Origin: Candidatus Pacearchaeota archaeon
GTDB taxonomy: Archaea; Nanobdellota; Nanobdellia; Pacearchaeales; UBA284
Direction of reading: 5' to 3'
Assembly (NCBI GenBank): GCA_026395795.1
Contig: JAPLYB010000033.1
Location: forward strand, 1-49,547
DNA length: 49,547 nucleotides
Each line of letters begins with the position of its first letter. The stretch's first letter is position 1. The position numbers and the translations under genes are program-made. Shown piece by piece: positions 28,507-37,200 of this stretch. Below the pieces are notes generated by a model. It was not told the origin of the DNA. It worked only from the letters and a program-made list of their open reading frames with translations, and searched no databases.

Positions 28507-29688
28507 ATGCAATACTTATTTGTTCTGGGAAGAAATGTAGAATTGTCTAAAGTAGAGATATTTAGTTATATTGAAAAAGAAAAAATTAATTGTAAGAACT
28601 TTTCAATAAACTCCAATGGTCTTATGATAGATATCACTCGGGAGATTGACAAGGAACAGTTAATACGAAGGCTTGGAGGAACAATTGCTATTGGACAAGT
28701 TCAGTTTACGGGAAGTCTTAATCAACTCTTAGATTATATCAAGCAAAATGAGATTTATTTAGAAACTGAAACAAAATTCACATATACGATTATGAACTTT
28801 TGTAGCGAAAGTTCGTTTGATGCTTTTTCAGATGAATTAAAACAAAAGTTTCGTGATGAGAAATTAAAAGCGAGGTATCAGGGATTAAGGGGAAACATAA
28901 AAATGCAGGGGGGAGAAGTAATTCATGGAAGTCCTGCAAAAATAAAAGCTAGAGATATAATCTATTTTATATTTGAAGATTCAAAATCTAAAAAATATTT
29001 CTTCGGGACCATAGACTGTATTTCAGACTCAAAAGAAATGGAAAGAAGAGACATGTCTCGCCCTATTAGAAGAGAAGAACTTGCAATCTCTCCAAGATTA
29101 GCAAAGATCTTGGTTAACTTATCTCAAGTTAAGGAAAAGGAGGTTCTCTTAGATCCTTTTTGCGGAATTGGAATTGTACTTCAAGAAGCGATGTTAGACA
29201 ATATCAATGTTGTTGGTATTGAAGTAGACAGACAAGCCGTTACTGACGCAGAAAAAAACATGGTTTGGTTTAAGAACAACTATCAAACAAACGTATTCTT
29301 CAGGATTTTAAATGAAGATTCTAGGAAAGTTGTTTTGACTAAGAAAGTAGAGGGAATTGCAACAGAACCTGCATTAGGAGTTTTGTTGAAAAGTGTTCCA
29401 AATCAAGAGAGGGCTCGTGAAATGATCCATAAATTTGATAATCTTATGATTCAAGTTTTAAATAATCTTAAAAACTATCTTAAACCAACAACAAAACTTG
29501 CGTTTACTGCCCCTTTAATAAAGACCAATAAAGGAAGCGTATCATGCAATATAACAAGAATCTGCGAAGAAACTGGTTTGGAAAGATATGATCTCAGAAT
29601 CTGTGAACAGATATTCTCTTTTCCAATAAAAGAAATAAGAAAAGAGAAAGTAGTTAACAGAGAATTTTTTGTGTTGGAAAAAATTTGA
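28507..29688 (+). CDS. Trm11/Trm-G10-like RNA methyltransferase
   Basis: N-terminal THUMP-like region; EVLLDPFCGIGIVLQEAMLDNINVVGIEVDRQAV; start trimmed to MQYLFVLGRN. Confidence 0.65.
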   Translation: MQYLFVLGRNVELSKVEIFSYIEKEKINCKNFSINSNGLMIDITREIDKEQLIRRLGGTIAIGQVQFTGSLNQLLDYIKQNEIYLETETKFTYTIMNFCSESSFDAFSDELKQKFRDEKLKARYQGLRGNIKMQGGEVIHGSPAKIKARDIIYFIFEDSKSKKYFFGTIDCISDSKEMERRDMSRPIRREELAISPRLAKILVNLSQVKEKEVLLDPFCGIGIVLQEAMLDNINVVGIEVDRQAVTDAEKNMVWFKNNYQTNVFFRILNEDSRKVVLTKKVEGIATEPALGVLLKSVPNQERAREMIHKFDNLMIQVLNNLKNYLKPTTKLAFTAPLIKTNKGSVSCNITRICEETGLERYDLRICEQIFSFPIKEIRKEKVVNREFFVLEKI

Positions 29689-29695
29689 TATTTTC

Positions 29696-30607
29696 TTACT
29701 TTTTGCCCAATCCTTCTGCAAAATGCAAAACACAAAGTCCAATTAAAACGATTATTGTCCCAATAAATCCCTCCCAAACCCATTCATGCAAAATAAAGTA
29801 AGACAGGAACAACAAGGGGATTAGTTCTCCATTACTCAAAATGGCGATTATTGCTTCTTGAAGTTTCGTTTTATTGGTTGTGGCTTTATATGCTTTATAT
29901 GTAAAAAAACAACCCCCCACTACTGCGAGACCAGCAATTGCTGGGTAAAGATATCCCTTAAAAGAAAGTGAAAAAACCCCAGAAAACATTGATGGGCTAA
30001 AGATTAGTGTTACAATAATTGCAACAAAAAATGATGCTGCAACATTCCAAAAATTGTATGTGACTGCATCGATTTTTTCTTTTGATGCAGACTTATATGT
30101 AAAAAAAGTCCAAAAAGTAAATCCTAGAAGGACCATAACAACTTGAAGAAGATATGTCCAATTAAATGTGAATTGTTTAATAAATTCAGATATCCCAACA
30201 GAACCTATTGCAACAAGGAACATTCCAATAAAATTTAGTATTATACCAATACTAATCAAAATTTTTTGCCCACGATTGTATTTTGGTTTTTCAATAAAGA
30301 GAATCATCAAAAAGAAAGCAACCGATGCCATTGAAACAAACGGCAGAACCAGTATTAGATAATTTTTAACAAGAGAGTAAATTAAGAAGAAGTTTCCGAC
30401 TCCAGCAAAAAGACCAGCTAAAAGACTATACTTAGAAAATCTAAGTTTTTTAGAGAATAAAACAAATAATAAAAATCCCGACAAGATAGCAGTTGAATAC
30501 AAAATCAGGTTTGAAGCAAAAGGATTTTGAAAACCAGATAGCTTATCAAACAATCCCCATAAACCAGAGATAAGAACCCCTATTATTCCAAACCACAGCC
30601 ACTTCAT
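29696..30607 (-). CDS. EamA/DMT-type transporter
   Basis: About 10 hydrophobic segments; ILSNGELIPLLFLSYFILHEWVWEGFIGTIIVLIGL. Confidence 0.7.
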   Translation of the reverse strand: MKWLWFGIIGVLISGLWGLFDKLSGFQNPFASNLILYSTAILSGFLLFVLFSKKLRFSKYSLLAGLFAGVGNFFLIYSLVKNYLILVLPFVSMASVAFFLMILFIEKPKYNRGQKILISIGIILNFIGMFLVAIGSVGISEFIKQFTFNWTYLLQVVMVLLGFTFWTFFTYKSASKEKIDAVTYNFWNVAASFFVAIIVTLIFSPSMFSGVFSLSFKGYLYPAIAGLAVVGGCFFTYKAYKATTNKTKLQEAIIAILSNGELIPLLFLSYFILHEWVWEGFIGTIIVLIGLCVLHFAEGLGKK

Positions 30608-30936
30608 GCTCTCACCCCTTTCCTTAACTTCTTCAACGGGATTTCCAAGACATACCTCGCCTTGGCACTTCCAAAAGAGACAAAAGGTTTCATTTTCTCA
30701 GCTTTAACAACATTCATTTTTTCATCAAACCATACCACGAGCAAGGGAGTAAACACGAAGAGCATATGAATATCGACTTCTCTTTTCTCTAGAAACACAA
30801 AGAAAATAGGTTCTTTGCTAAAGCTGAACATTTTTCCCCAACCTTGACTCCAAAGGCTTTTATAAACTCGTGCATCTACTAAAAAATCCTTTCCATTGAG
30901 GGTGAAACTTATCTTTTTTCTGTTTTCTTCTTTCAT
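30604..30936 (-). CDS. DUF192 family protein
   Basis: WGKMFSF...HMLFVFTPLLVVWFDEKMNVVKAEKMKPFVSFGSAKARYVLEIP. Confidence 0.75.
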   Translation of the reverse strand: MKEENRKKISFTLNGKDFLVDARVYKSLWSQGWGKMFSFSKEPIFFVFLEKREVDIHMLFVFTPLLVVWFDEKMNVVKAEKMKPFVSFGSAKARYVLEIPLKKLRKGVRA

Positions 30937-31069
30937 TTTGCCTCTTTTTCTTGTCTTATAACAAATTTTGTCTAGTATAAAAATCTGTTCACGAAAAAGA
31001 AGTAACTCTTAATTCCGCAATTCCCGTCGGCAGTAGAAAGGTTTAAATATAACCTCGTCGTTGATACCA

Positions 31070-31125
31070 ATGCTAGAAAACACAATTGTTTTCTGCATGC
31101 CAAAAATCTCATGATTTTTGAGCAT
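31070..31125. repeat. Double-hairpin element, copy I
   Basis: ATGC-T-AGAAAACA-CAAT-TGTTTTCT-GCATGC-CAAAAATC-TCAT-GATTTTTG-A-GCAT. Confidence 0.8.
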
Positions 31126-31163
31126 AGTAAATGTTCATATTAAATTAAAAGGAGGTATTTCAA

Positions 31164-31292
31164 ATGGGAAGTATTTTAGTAAAAAACGCAATTAAGAGAA
31201 AACCAGGCTTTCTATACTACGTAGACGGTAAAGGAAACGTATGTGAAGCAAAGATGGCTCGGGGCGGCAAAAAGAAAAAGAAGAAGAAGTAA
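31164..31292 (+). CDS. 42-aa small basic protein, MGSILVKNAIKRKPGFLYYVDGKGNVCEAKMARGGKKKKKKK
   Basis: Not in ORF track (too short); preceded by AAAGGAGGT; KPGxLYYVDxxGNVxxAKMARGG pattern plus poly-Lys tail. Confidence 0.8.
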   Translation: MGSILVKNAIKRKPGFLYYVDGKGNVCEAKMARGGKKKKKKK

Positions 31293-31397
31293 GTCTCCTC
31301 AAAATTTAATTTTTTATTTTTTTATTTTTATTATTTCTTCTTATTCTTCGCTTTATTTTTTCGTTAGTATTATAAATCTCTTTGTACTTTCTCAAGT

Positions 31398-31919
31398 ATG
31401 AATAAGTACACTGGCGAGTATCGGCAGATTGTTAATGAACTGATAAAAAAATCCTTTCCTTCTTTGAAAAATAGAAAGATCCTTATTTTAGAGATAAACC
31501 ACCCAATTTATTGGTGGTCTTGGGCATTTGCATTTTGTTTCTTTAAAATGAACATGATCGGGGTAAGTCAAAGAACAAGAAAGATGGACTTAATTTCAAA
31601 AAGAGGTTTGTTCGTCCATGAGTTATGCCATATAGAAAACTTTAGAAAGAATAGTAGAAGACACGGAACTTTTCTAATTTACAGATACTTAAAATTCTTG
31701 TTTAACAAAAGTTATGTTGCACAAAATGAAAGACAAACAGATATAGAGAGTATTAAGAAAGGGTATGGTAAAGAAATATTACACCTAAAAATATTTGTTT
31801 TGAAAAAAGAAAGCCAGAAGATGCAGGAAAGAAGAAAGAAAATGGGATACCTAACTCCAGAACAGATCAAGCAATACATGAAGAAATTTAAAAACCAGAG
31901 AAATCTAAAAGTAAAATGA
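31398..31919 (+). CDS. Putative metallopeptidase-like protein
   Basis: LFVHELCHIENFRK (HExxH). Confidence 0.55.
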   Translation: MNKYTGEYRQIVNELIKKSFPSLKNRKILILEINHPIYWWSWAFAFCFFKMNMIGVSQRTRKMDLISKRGLFVHELCHIENFRKNSRRHGTFLIYRYLKFLFNKSYVAQNERQTDIESIKKGYGKEILHLKIFVLKKESQKMQERRKKMGYLTPEQIKQYMKKFKNQRNLKVK

Positions 31920-32653
31920 AATGCATTATCGTTTGCGGCGGATACGCGACTAGACTTTACCCCCTAACAGAAAACCAGCCGAAAGCATTGCTCCATGTAA
32001 AGGGCAAGCCCATAGTCGACTATTTAGTCGAAAAGATAAACCAAGTAAAAGACATTGATTCAATCTATCTTATTTCAAATAACAAGTTCTATATGAAATT
32101 TGCTTGGTGGCTTTCAAGCAAAAAATTCCCAAAGTCAATTGATCTAGTTGATACCGGTTCTGTAACAGTTGAGGATCAACTTGGTCCGATTCATGATTGC
32201 CTCATGGCTATTGATCAATTTGAAATAAAAGAAGACATTTTGATTTTATACGGGGACAACCTCTTTTCTCTTGACATAAACGAATTCATAAACTTCTTTA
32301 AGGAAAAGAAGGCGACATGCCTCGCCTGTTATAAGATTGATAATCCAGCAGATACCAAAAAGTTTGGCATAGTCACAGTTGATGAAAACAAGAAGATAAT
32401 AAAAACAGAAGAAAAACCAGAAAAATCAGATTCAAATTTAGCAGTAACTGGAATCTACATGATCAGAAAAGAAGACATTCCTAAACTAAAGGAATTTCAC
32501 AAAAAGTCAGAAGAAGAGAACAAACTTTCTCCCGGCTGGGGTCTAACATATTTTATAAAAGATCTTTACGAAAAACAAGATGTTTACGCTTTCCCATTTT
32601 CAGGGGATTGGATTGATATCGGAAGTAAAGAAGATTATGAAAAGATAAAATGA
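31916..32653 (+). CDS. Sugar-phosphate nucleotidyltransferase
   Basis: CIIVCGGYATRLYPLTENQPKALLHVKGKPIVDYLVE. Confidence 0.9.
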   Translation: MKCIIVCGGYATRLYPLTENQPKALLHVKGKPIVDYLVEKINQVKDIDSIYLISNNKFYMKFAWWLSSKKFPKSIDLVDTGSVTVEDQLGPIHDCLMAIDQFEIKEDILILYGDNLFSLDINEFINFFKEKKATCLACYKIDNPADTKKFGIVTVDENKKIIKTEEKPEKSDSNLAVTGIYMIRKEDIPKLKEFHKKSEEENKLSPGWGLTYFIKDLYEKQDVYAFPFSGDWIDIGSKEDYEKIK

Positions 32654-33216
32654 TAAAAGCGATCATCTGGGACATCGGCGGAGTTTTAGGAGAATATATT
32701 GGAAATTGCAATTTTTGGAAGAATGTAAAAGAAGAAGCAAGAGAATTAAGAGATAAATTCGGATCCTCCAAGATGTCTGCAGAAGAATTTATTGAAAAAG
32801 GATCAAAACTCCTCAATATGAACAAAGAAGATTTTCTTAAGGGATATAAAGACTATACCGCAATCCGATTAAATGAACCTGCAATAAAGATCTATAAAAA
32901 AATCAAGATAGACAAATACATTCTTTCTGATGTAAGCCCTCTTTTTAGAGCAGACAGGGCTGAATTTTTCAAAGGAGTGTGCGAATTAGCAAAAGAAACT
33001 TTTTGGTCCACAGACATAAAGATGAGAAAATCTTCAATAGAAGCGTTTAAGTTTGTTCTTAAGAAGATAAACAGAAAACCAGAAGAAGTGTTGTTTATCG
33101 ATGATGTAAAAGAATTGACGGACCGTGCAAAATCTTTGGGTATAAACACAATTCATTATCAAAATCCAGAACAACTTAAATTAGAACTAAAAGATTTCGG
33201 GATTAAGATAAAATGA
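32650..33216 (+). CDS. HAD superfamily hydrolase
   Basis: AIIWDIGGVLGEY...YILSDVSP...EEVLFIDDVKELTDRAKSLGINTIHY. Confidence 0.85.
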   Translation: MIKAIIWDIGGVLGEYIGNCNFWKNVKEEARELRDKFGSSKMSAEEFIEKGSKLLNMNKEDFLKGYKDYTAIRLNEPAIKIYKKIKIDKYILSDVSPLFRADRAEFFKGVCELAKETFWSTDIKMRKSSIEAFKFVLKKINRKPEEVLFIDDVKELTDRAKSLGINTIHYQNPEQLKLELKDFGIKIK

Positions 33217-34217
33217 TAACCCTAGGCATAGAATGCACAGCGCATACCTTTGGAATCGCAATTCTAAAAGATAAAAAGTTTCTGTGCAATCTCCGCGACA
33301 TGTACAAAACAGAGAAAGGGGGCATCATTCCTATTGAAGCTGCAAAGCATCATGAACAAATTAAACATCCTCTCCTAAAACAATCTCTTGACACTGCAAA
33401 CATAACATTTAATGACATTGATCTTATCGCAGTCTCAAACGCACCCGGCCTTTCTCCATGTCTTTTACAAGGCTTAAGATTTGCCAAAGAGTTATCTAAA
33501 GAACACAACCTTCCCATTGTTCCTGTAAATCACTGTCTTGCTCACCTCGAAATAGGGGAGATTACGGGTGCAAAGGACCCAGTATTATTATACTGTTCTG
33601 GTGCAAACACACAAGTTATTGCTTATGCGGCAGGAAAATACAGGATATTCGGAGAAACATTAGATTTAGGGATAGGAAATTTTATTGATACATTTGCAAG
33701 ATATGCCGGGATAGGTTTTCCAGGTGCTCCAAAGATAGAAGAGCTCGCAATGAAAAGCAAAAATAAAGCTTCCTTGATTCAACTTCCATATTCTGTTAAA
33801 GGAATGGATGTTGCTTTCGCGGGATTACTAACAAATTTAAGACAAAAATTAGAATCTAAAAAATATCCATTAGAAGACTTATCCTTTTCATTACAAGAGA
33901 CAGCATTTGCAATGTTGATTGAAGTTGCAGAAAGAGCAATGGCCCATCTTGGGAAAAAAGAATTGCTTCTCGGAGGAGGAGTTGCTTGTAATAAAAGACT
34001 TTGTGAAATGGCAAAAATAATGTGTAAAGAAAGAGGAGCAAAATGTTTTGTTCCAGAACGCGAGTTTCTTGTTGACAATGCTGCGATGATTGCCTTTCTA
34101 GGACAAAAAATGTTCAAATCAGGGATAAAAATCATGCCAAAAACAAAAGAATTCAATAAATTAGATATCAAACCATACCAGAGAACAGATGATGTTGATG
34201 TTAAATGGAAAAAGTAG
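33213..34217 (+). CDS. kae1: Kae1/TsaD tRNA t6A synthesis protein
   Basis: LGIECTAHTFGIAIL, VNHCLAHLEIGEI, KELLLGGGVACNKRL. Confidence 0.95.
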   Translation: MITLGIECTAHTFGIAILKDKKFLCNLRDMYKTEKGGIIPIEAAKHHEQIKHPLLKQSLDTANITFNDIDLIAVSNAPGLSPCLLQGLRFAKELSKEHNLPIVPVNHCLAHLEIGEITGAKDPVLLYCSGANTQVIAYAAGKYRIFGETLDLGIGNFIDTFARYAGIGFPGAPKIEELAMKSKNKASLIQLPYSVKGMDVAFAGLLTNLRQKLESKKYPLEDLSFSLQETAFAMLIEVAERAMAHLGKKELLLGGGVACNKRLCEMAKIMCKERGAKCFVPEREFLVDNAAMIAFLGQKMFKSGIKIMPKTKEFNKLDIKPYQRTDDVDVKWKK

Positions 34218-34345
34218 AACAAATTCATATGTAACCTTTATCTTATAACATATTTCTATCGATAGTTATTAACAAGATATAAAAAACAATGTCATCAAAA
34301 TAATTTATAATCTAATTAATTATAAGGTTATACGATAATTTTGCT

Positions 34346-34374
34346 GTGCTAAAAAATCAGGATGTTTTTGGCAC
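34346..34374. repeat. Single hairpin, half-unit J
   Basis: GTGC-T-AAAAA...TTTTT-G-GCAC. Confidence 0.5.
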
Positions 34375-34381
34375 CACGAAA

Positions 34382-34906
34382 TTACACAATAATTTCTTGG
34401 TAATCAAACCTTTTTAAATCATTCTCGATATCTTCATAAGATTTTCCGCACAACATCCCACCAGCTAAGAAAAGTTCATGCGTAACCTCTGCTAAACAAA
34501 ATTCTGGCATTTCAAACTCCTCTTTTTCTTGCTCATTATCAAATTCAAAATCAACTAACACAAGACCTTTTAACTCTCCTTGAAAAACATCTATTTCAGC
34601 AACTTTATCCTTGAACTTATAAAAATATCTTATCTTACTGACTATTTTTCCATCCAACTTTTGAAATTCCTTAAATTCTTCTTCAAGCAGTTTGATTGTC
34701 TGTTCCATTTGTTTGGAAGCATCATCTGTAACCGGCTCTTTCTTTGTCACTTCAAATTTGTTACCATCTTTTCTAATCCTTAAAGTAGGGTGTTCTCTTA
34801 TTTTAGGAATGTAAATGTCAATTATCTCTTTATTTTCACAATTATGCAGTCCATCAGGCACAAACTTTAGAAGATATGTTTTTTCAAGTTCTATCATAGA
34901 CACCAC
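34382..34906 (-). CDS. CYTH domain protein
   Basis: ELEKTYLLKFVPDGL...EIIDIYIP...LRIRKDGNKFEVTKKEP...AEIDVFQGELKGLVLVDFEF. Confidence 0.8.
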   Translation of the reverse strand: MVSMIELEKTYLLKFVPDGLHNCENKEIIDIYIPKIREHPTLRIRKDGNKFEVTKKEPVTDDASKQMEQTIKLLEEEFKEFQKLDGKIVSKIRYFYKFKDKVAEIDVFQGELKGLVLVDFEFDNEQEKEEFEMPEFCLAEVTHELFLAGGMLCGKSYEDIENDLKRFDYQEIIV

Positions 34907-35054
34907 AGGATTTTAAATATTTTAAACTTATCCAAAAAGAAGATAAAAATCTCCTAAAAAGAAGATTGAAAAAATAGTGGAAACCTTTTTAAATCCTCTT
35001 TTCTCATGATATTCGTAAACCAATGACTGACTTAAATATGAGGGAGGTTAAAAA

Positions 35055-35360
35055 ATGGTTTCTAATTATGAGATAGTAGAAAACGCAAAGAAAACCGGAA
35101 AAATAGAAAAAGGAATAAACGAAGTTACAAAAGCAATAGAAAGAGGAACTGCAAAAGTTGTCGTTTATGCAGAAGATGTTACACCAAAAGAAATAACTCA
35201 ACACTTACCAGTACTATGCAAAGAGAAAGGTATAGACTGTAAAACAGTTGATAGTAGAAAGAAGCTTGGTGTTTCAGCTGGAATCAATGTATCCTGTGCT
35301 GCAGTTGCAGTTATCGAAACCGGCGGCGTAAAAGAAAGTAAAGAAAAAGCAAAGAAATAA
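35055..35360 (+). CDS. rpl7ae: Ribosomal protein L7Ae
   Basis: KGINEVTKAIERGTAKVVVYAEDVTPKEITQHLPVLCKEKGI. Confidence 0.95.
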   Translation: MVSNYEIVENAKKTGKIEKGINEVTKAIERGTAKVVVYAEDVTPKEITQHLPVLCKEKGIDCKTVDSRKKLGVSAGINVSCAAVAVIETGGVKESKEKAKK

Positions 35361-35436
35361 TCTGTTTTACTTAACTTAAGCAGAAGAAGGATACTAATTA
35401 GAAACTTTGAATAATATTAAAATCGGAAATTTTTAA

Positions 35437-35545
35437 ACACGCTCAAAAATCAGAAGATGCTCAAAATTATCAAATTTTGGGCACACAGAAAATCTCGGAT
35501 TTTCTAGTGTTTTTGGCGTGTCAAAAACCCGGAGGTTTTTAGCAT
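35437..35545 (+). repeat. Nested double-hairpin element, copy K, in the rps28e leader
   Basis: Outer ACACGC-T-CAAAAA / TTTTTG-GCGTGT encloses a complete inner unit (35457-35510); followed by AAAAACC-CGGA-GGTTTTT-AGCATG. Confidence 0.8.
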
Positions 35546-35846
35546 GGCTGAAAAAAAACAATATCAAAAACAAGGCCAACAAGGCCAGCAGCAAGACAGA
35601 AGAGGAGAAAGAGGAGCTGGACAAGAAGCTGTTCCAGCAGTAGTTGAAGAAATTCTTGGAAGAACAGGCTTTAGAGGAGAATTAACACAGGTTATAGTAA
35701 AAGTTCAAGATGGTTTTGACAAAGGCAAAACAATTAGAAGAAACGTAAAAGGCCCAGTAAGATTAAGAGATACTTTAATGTTAAGGGAAACTCAAATTGA
35801 AGCGAGAAAGATAAGAACAAAAATCATGAAAGGGGCATTCACATAA
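35544..35846 (+). CDS. rps28e: Ribosomal protein S28e with Q-rich N-terminal extension
   Basis: [57 protein letters not shown]. Confidence 0.93.
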   Translation: MAEKKQYQKQGQQGQQQDRRGERGAGQEAVPAVVEEILGRTGFRGELTQVIVKVQDGFDKGKTIRRNVKGPVRLRDTLMLRETQIEARKIRTKIMKGAFT

Positions 35847-35847
35847 G

Positions 35848-36126
35848 ATGCTAAATACAACCACGCCAAGGATGAGTGAAAGCGGAATGATGTTTCGAGA
35901 ATTACTAAGAAGATGCATAGAAGAAGATCGTGTGCCAGAAGTCATAGCAGTTCATGTCTTCACACATGACCCAAATGATAGACTAAAAGACGACTCTTTT
36001 CCACAAAGAACCGATACAGCCAATCCAGTTGCGGAATTTGATGCACTAAAATATGACTTTCTAAAGGAAAGGAATGCATTTGTAAAAGATAGAAAATATG
36101 CCGGTGTTCTCTGGAGGGATATATAA
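35848..36126 (+). CDS. Hypothetical protein between S28e and L24e
   Basis: 92-aa ORF tightly packed between ribosomal genes. Confidence 0.5.
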   Translation: MLNTTTPRMSESGMMFRELLRRCIEEDRVPEVIAVHVFTHDPNDRLKDDSFPQRTDTANPVAEFDALKYDFLKERNAFVKDRKYAGVLWRDI

Positions 36127-36127
36127 A

Positions 36128-36334
36128 ATGATGAAATGCATATTTTGTTCAAAACTGCAACAACCAGGGAAAGGCGTAATCTTAGCAATGAACGATGGGA
36201 GGATTCTTTACTTTTGTTCTTCAAAATGCAAGAAGAACTATAAGTTAGGAAGAAACCCAAAAAAGACTAAATGGGTAAGACCTGCTGAAAAAGTAAAGAA
36301 GAAAGTTGAAGTTAAAACAGAAGAAAGCAAGTGA
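36128..36334 (+). CDS. rpl24e: Ribosomal protein L24e
   Basis: KCIFCSKLQQPGKGVILAMNDGRILYFCSSKCKKNYKLGRNPKKTKW. Confidence 0.93.
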   Translation: MMKCIFCSKLQQPGKGVILAMNDGRILYFCSSKCKKNYKLGRNPKKTKWVRPAEKVKKKVEVKTEESK

Positions 36335-36345
36335 TTAACAAGCCC

Positions 36346-36978
36346 TCATTTCTTAGGTATTTTTTTGGAATCAAAATAAAAAAGATAGAGATCTAATTCT
36401 GCTTGTGAGATATTTAATTTTCCTGCTAATTTCTCTAGAACCTTTTCTATTTCAAGATATTTGTTTTTTGTCAATGTTTTTGGGATTTCTTTGATCATCC
36501 CATTTTCTTTTAATGTTTTCAGGACATGCGTGTCAAGAATTGCAAAATTTTCATAACCTAAGTTCCTAAGGAAATGCGAAGCTTCCTTCATTCCTAACCC
36601 TTTGATATTTTTCACAAGTTGTTCTCTAAGCGTAAAATGATCTTTTTCATTGAAATTTATGTTCTTTATTGTCTCTCTCGCTTCTACGATGTAGCTTGCT
36701 CGATGATTAAAACGACATCCAGACTCTTTCAATTTTTTTCTTAGCTCTTTGTAGCCTAGTGTCTGAAAATTATTTTTATTCTCCTGCCAAGCTTTTTTTG
36801 TTTGCTCCAGATTGGATCCAGCAACCAAAATACAAAAACAAAGCTCATTAAATCTTTCCTCATCACTTAAACCTGAATTTCCCTTGAATTCCTGGAGTTT
36901 ATCTGCACATCCCCCATCAAAATCTTCCCTTATTTTCTGTATCTTGCTCATAAATAATTTTTCAGGCTTCATTTTCAA
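36346..36978 (-). CDS. N-glycosylase/DNA lyase (Ogg2-type HhH-GPD)
   Basis: IKGLGMKEASHFLRNLGYENFAILDTHVLKTL. Confidence 0.85.
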   Translation of the reverse strand: MKMKPEKLFMSKIQKIREDFDGGCADKLQEFKGNSGLSDEERFNELCFCILVAGSNLEQTKKAWQENKNNFQTLGYKELRKKLKESGCRFNHRASYIVEARETIKNINFNEKDHFTLREQLVKNIKGLGMKEASHFLRNLGYENFAILDTHVLKTLKENGMIKEIPKTLTKNKYLEIEKVLEKLAGKLNISQAELDLYLFYFDSKKIPKK

Positions 36979-37052
36979 ATTAGATAAATTTAATGTACTT
37001 CATTAGGGTTCACAGATATTTAATGTATTGTCTTTATCATTGATTGTTATAG

Positions 37053-37124
37053 TCAACGATTTAGATATTTCCCCATTTTGTCGTTGAGTATCTAGGGAAA
37101 GACTTATGTCTTTCACTATAGATA
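37053..37124. other. Two adjacent hairpins, possible ncRNA/leader/terminator
   Basis: TCAACGA...TCGTTGA then TATCTA-GG-GAAAGAC-TTAT-GTCTTTC-...-TAGATA. Confidence 0.45.
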
Positions 37125-37200
37125 AAACAAAGTCGGTTATTATTATTTGATTATCGATTCAAGAGAGATAGTTTATACGCATAAATCTGCTCTTTCAAAT

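Noticed and set aside
35024-35077. Short uORF (MTDLNMREVKKWFLIMR) overlapping the L7Ae start
   Set aside because: Its internal GGGAGGT looks like the SD for L7Ae; no independent evidence of translation.
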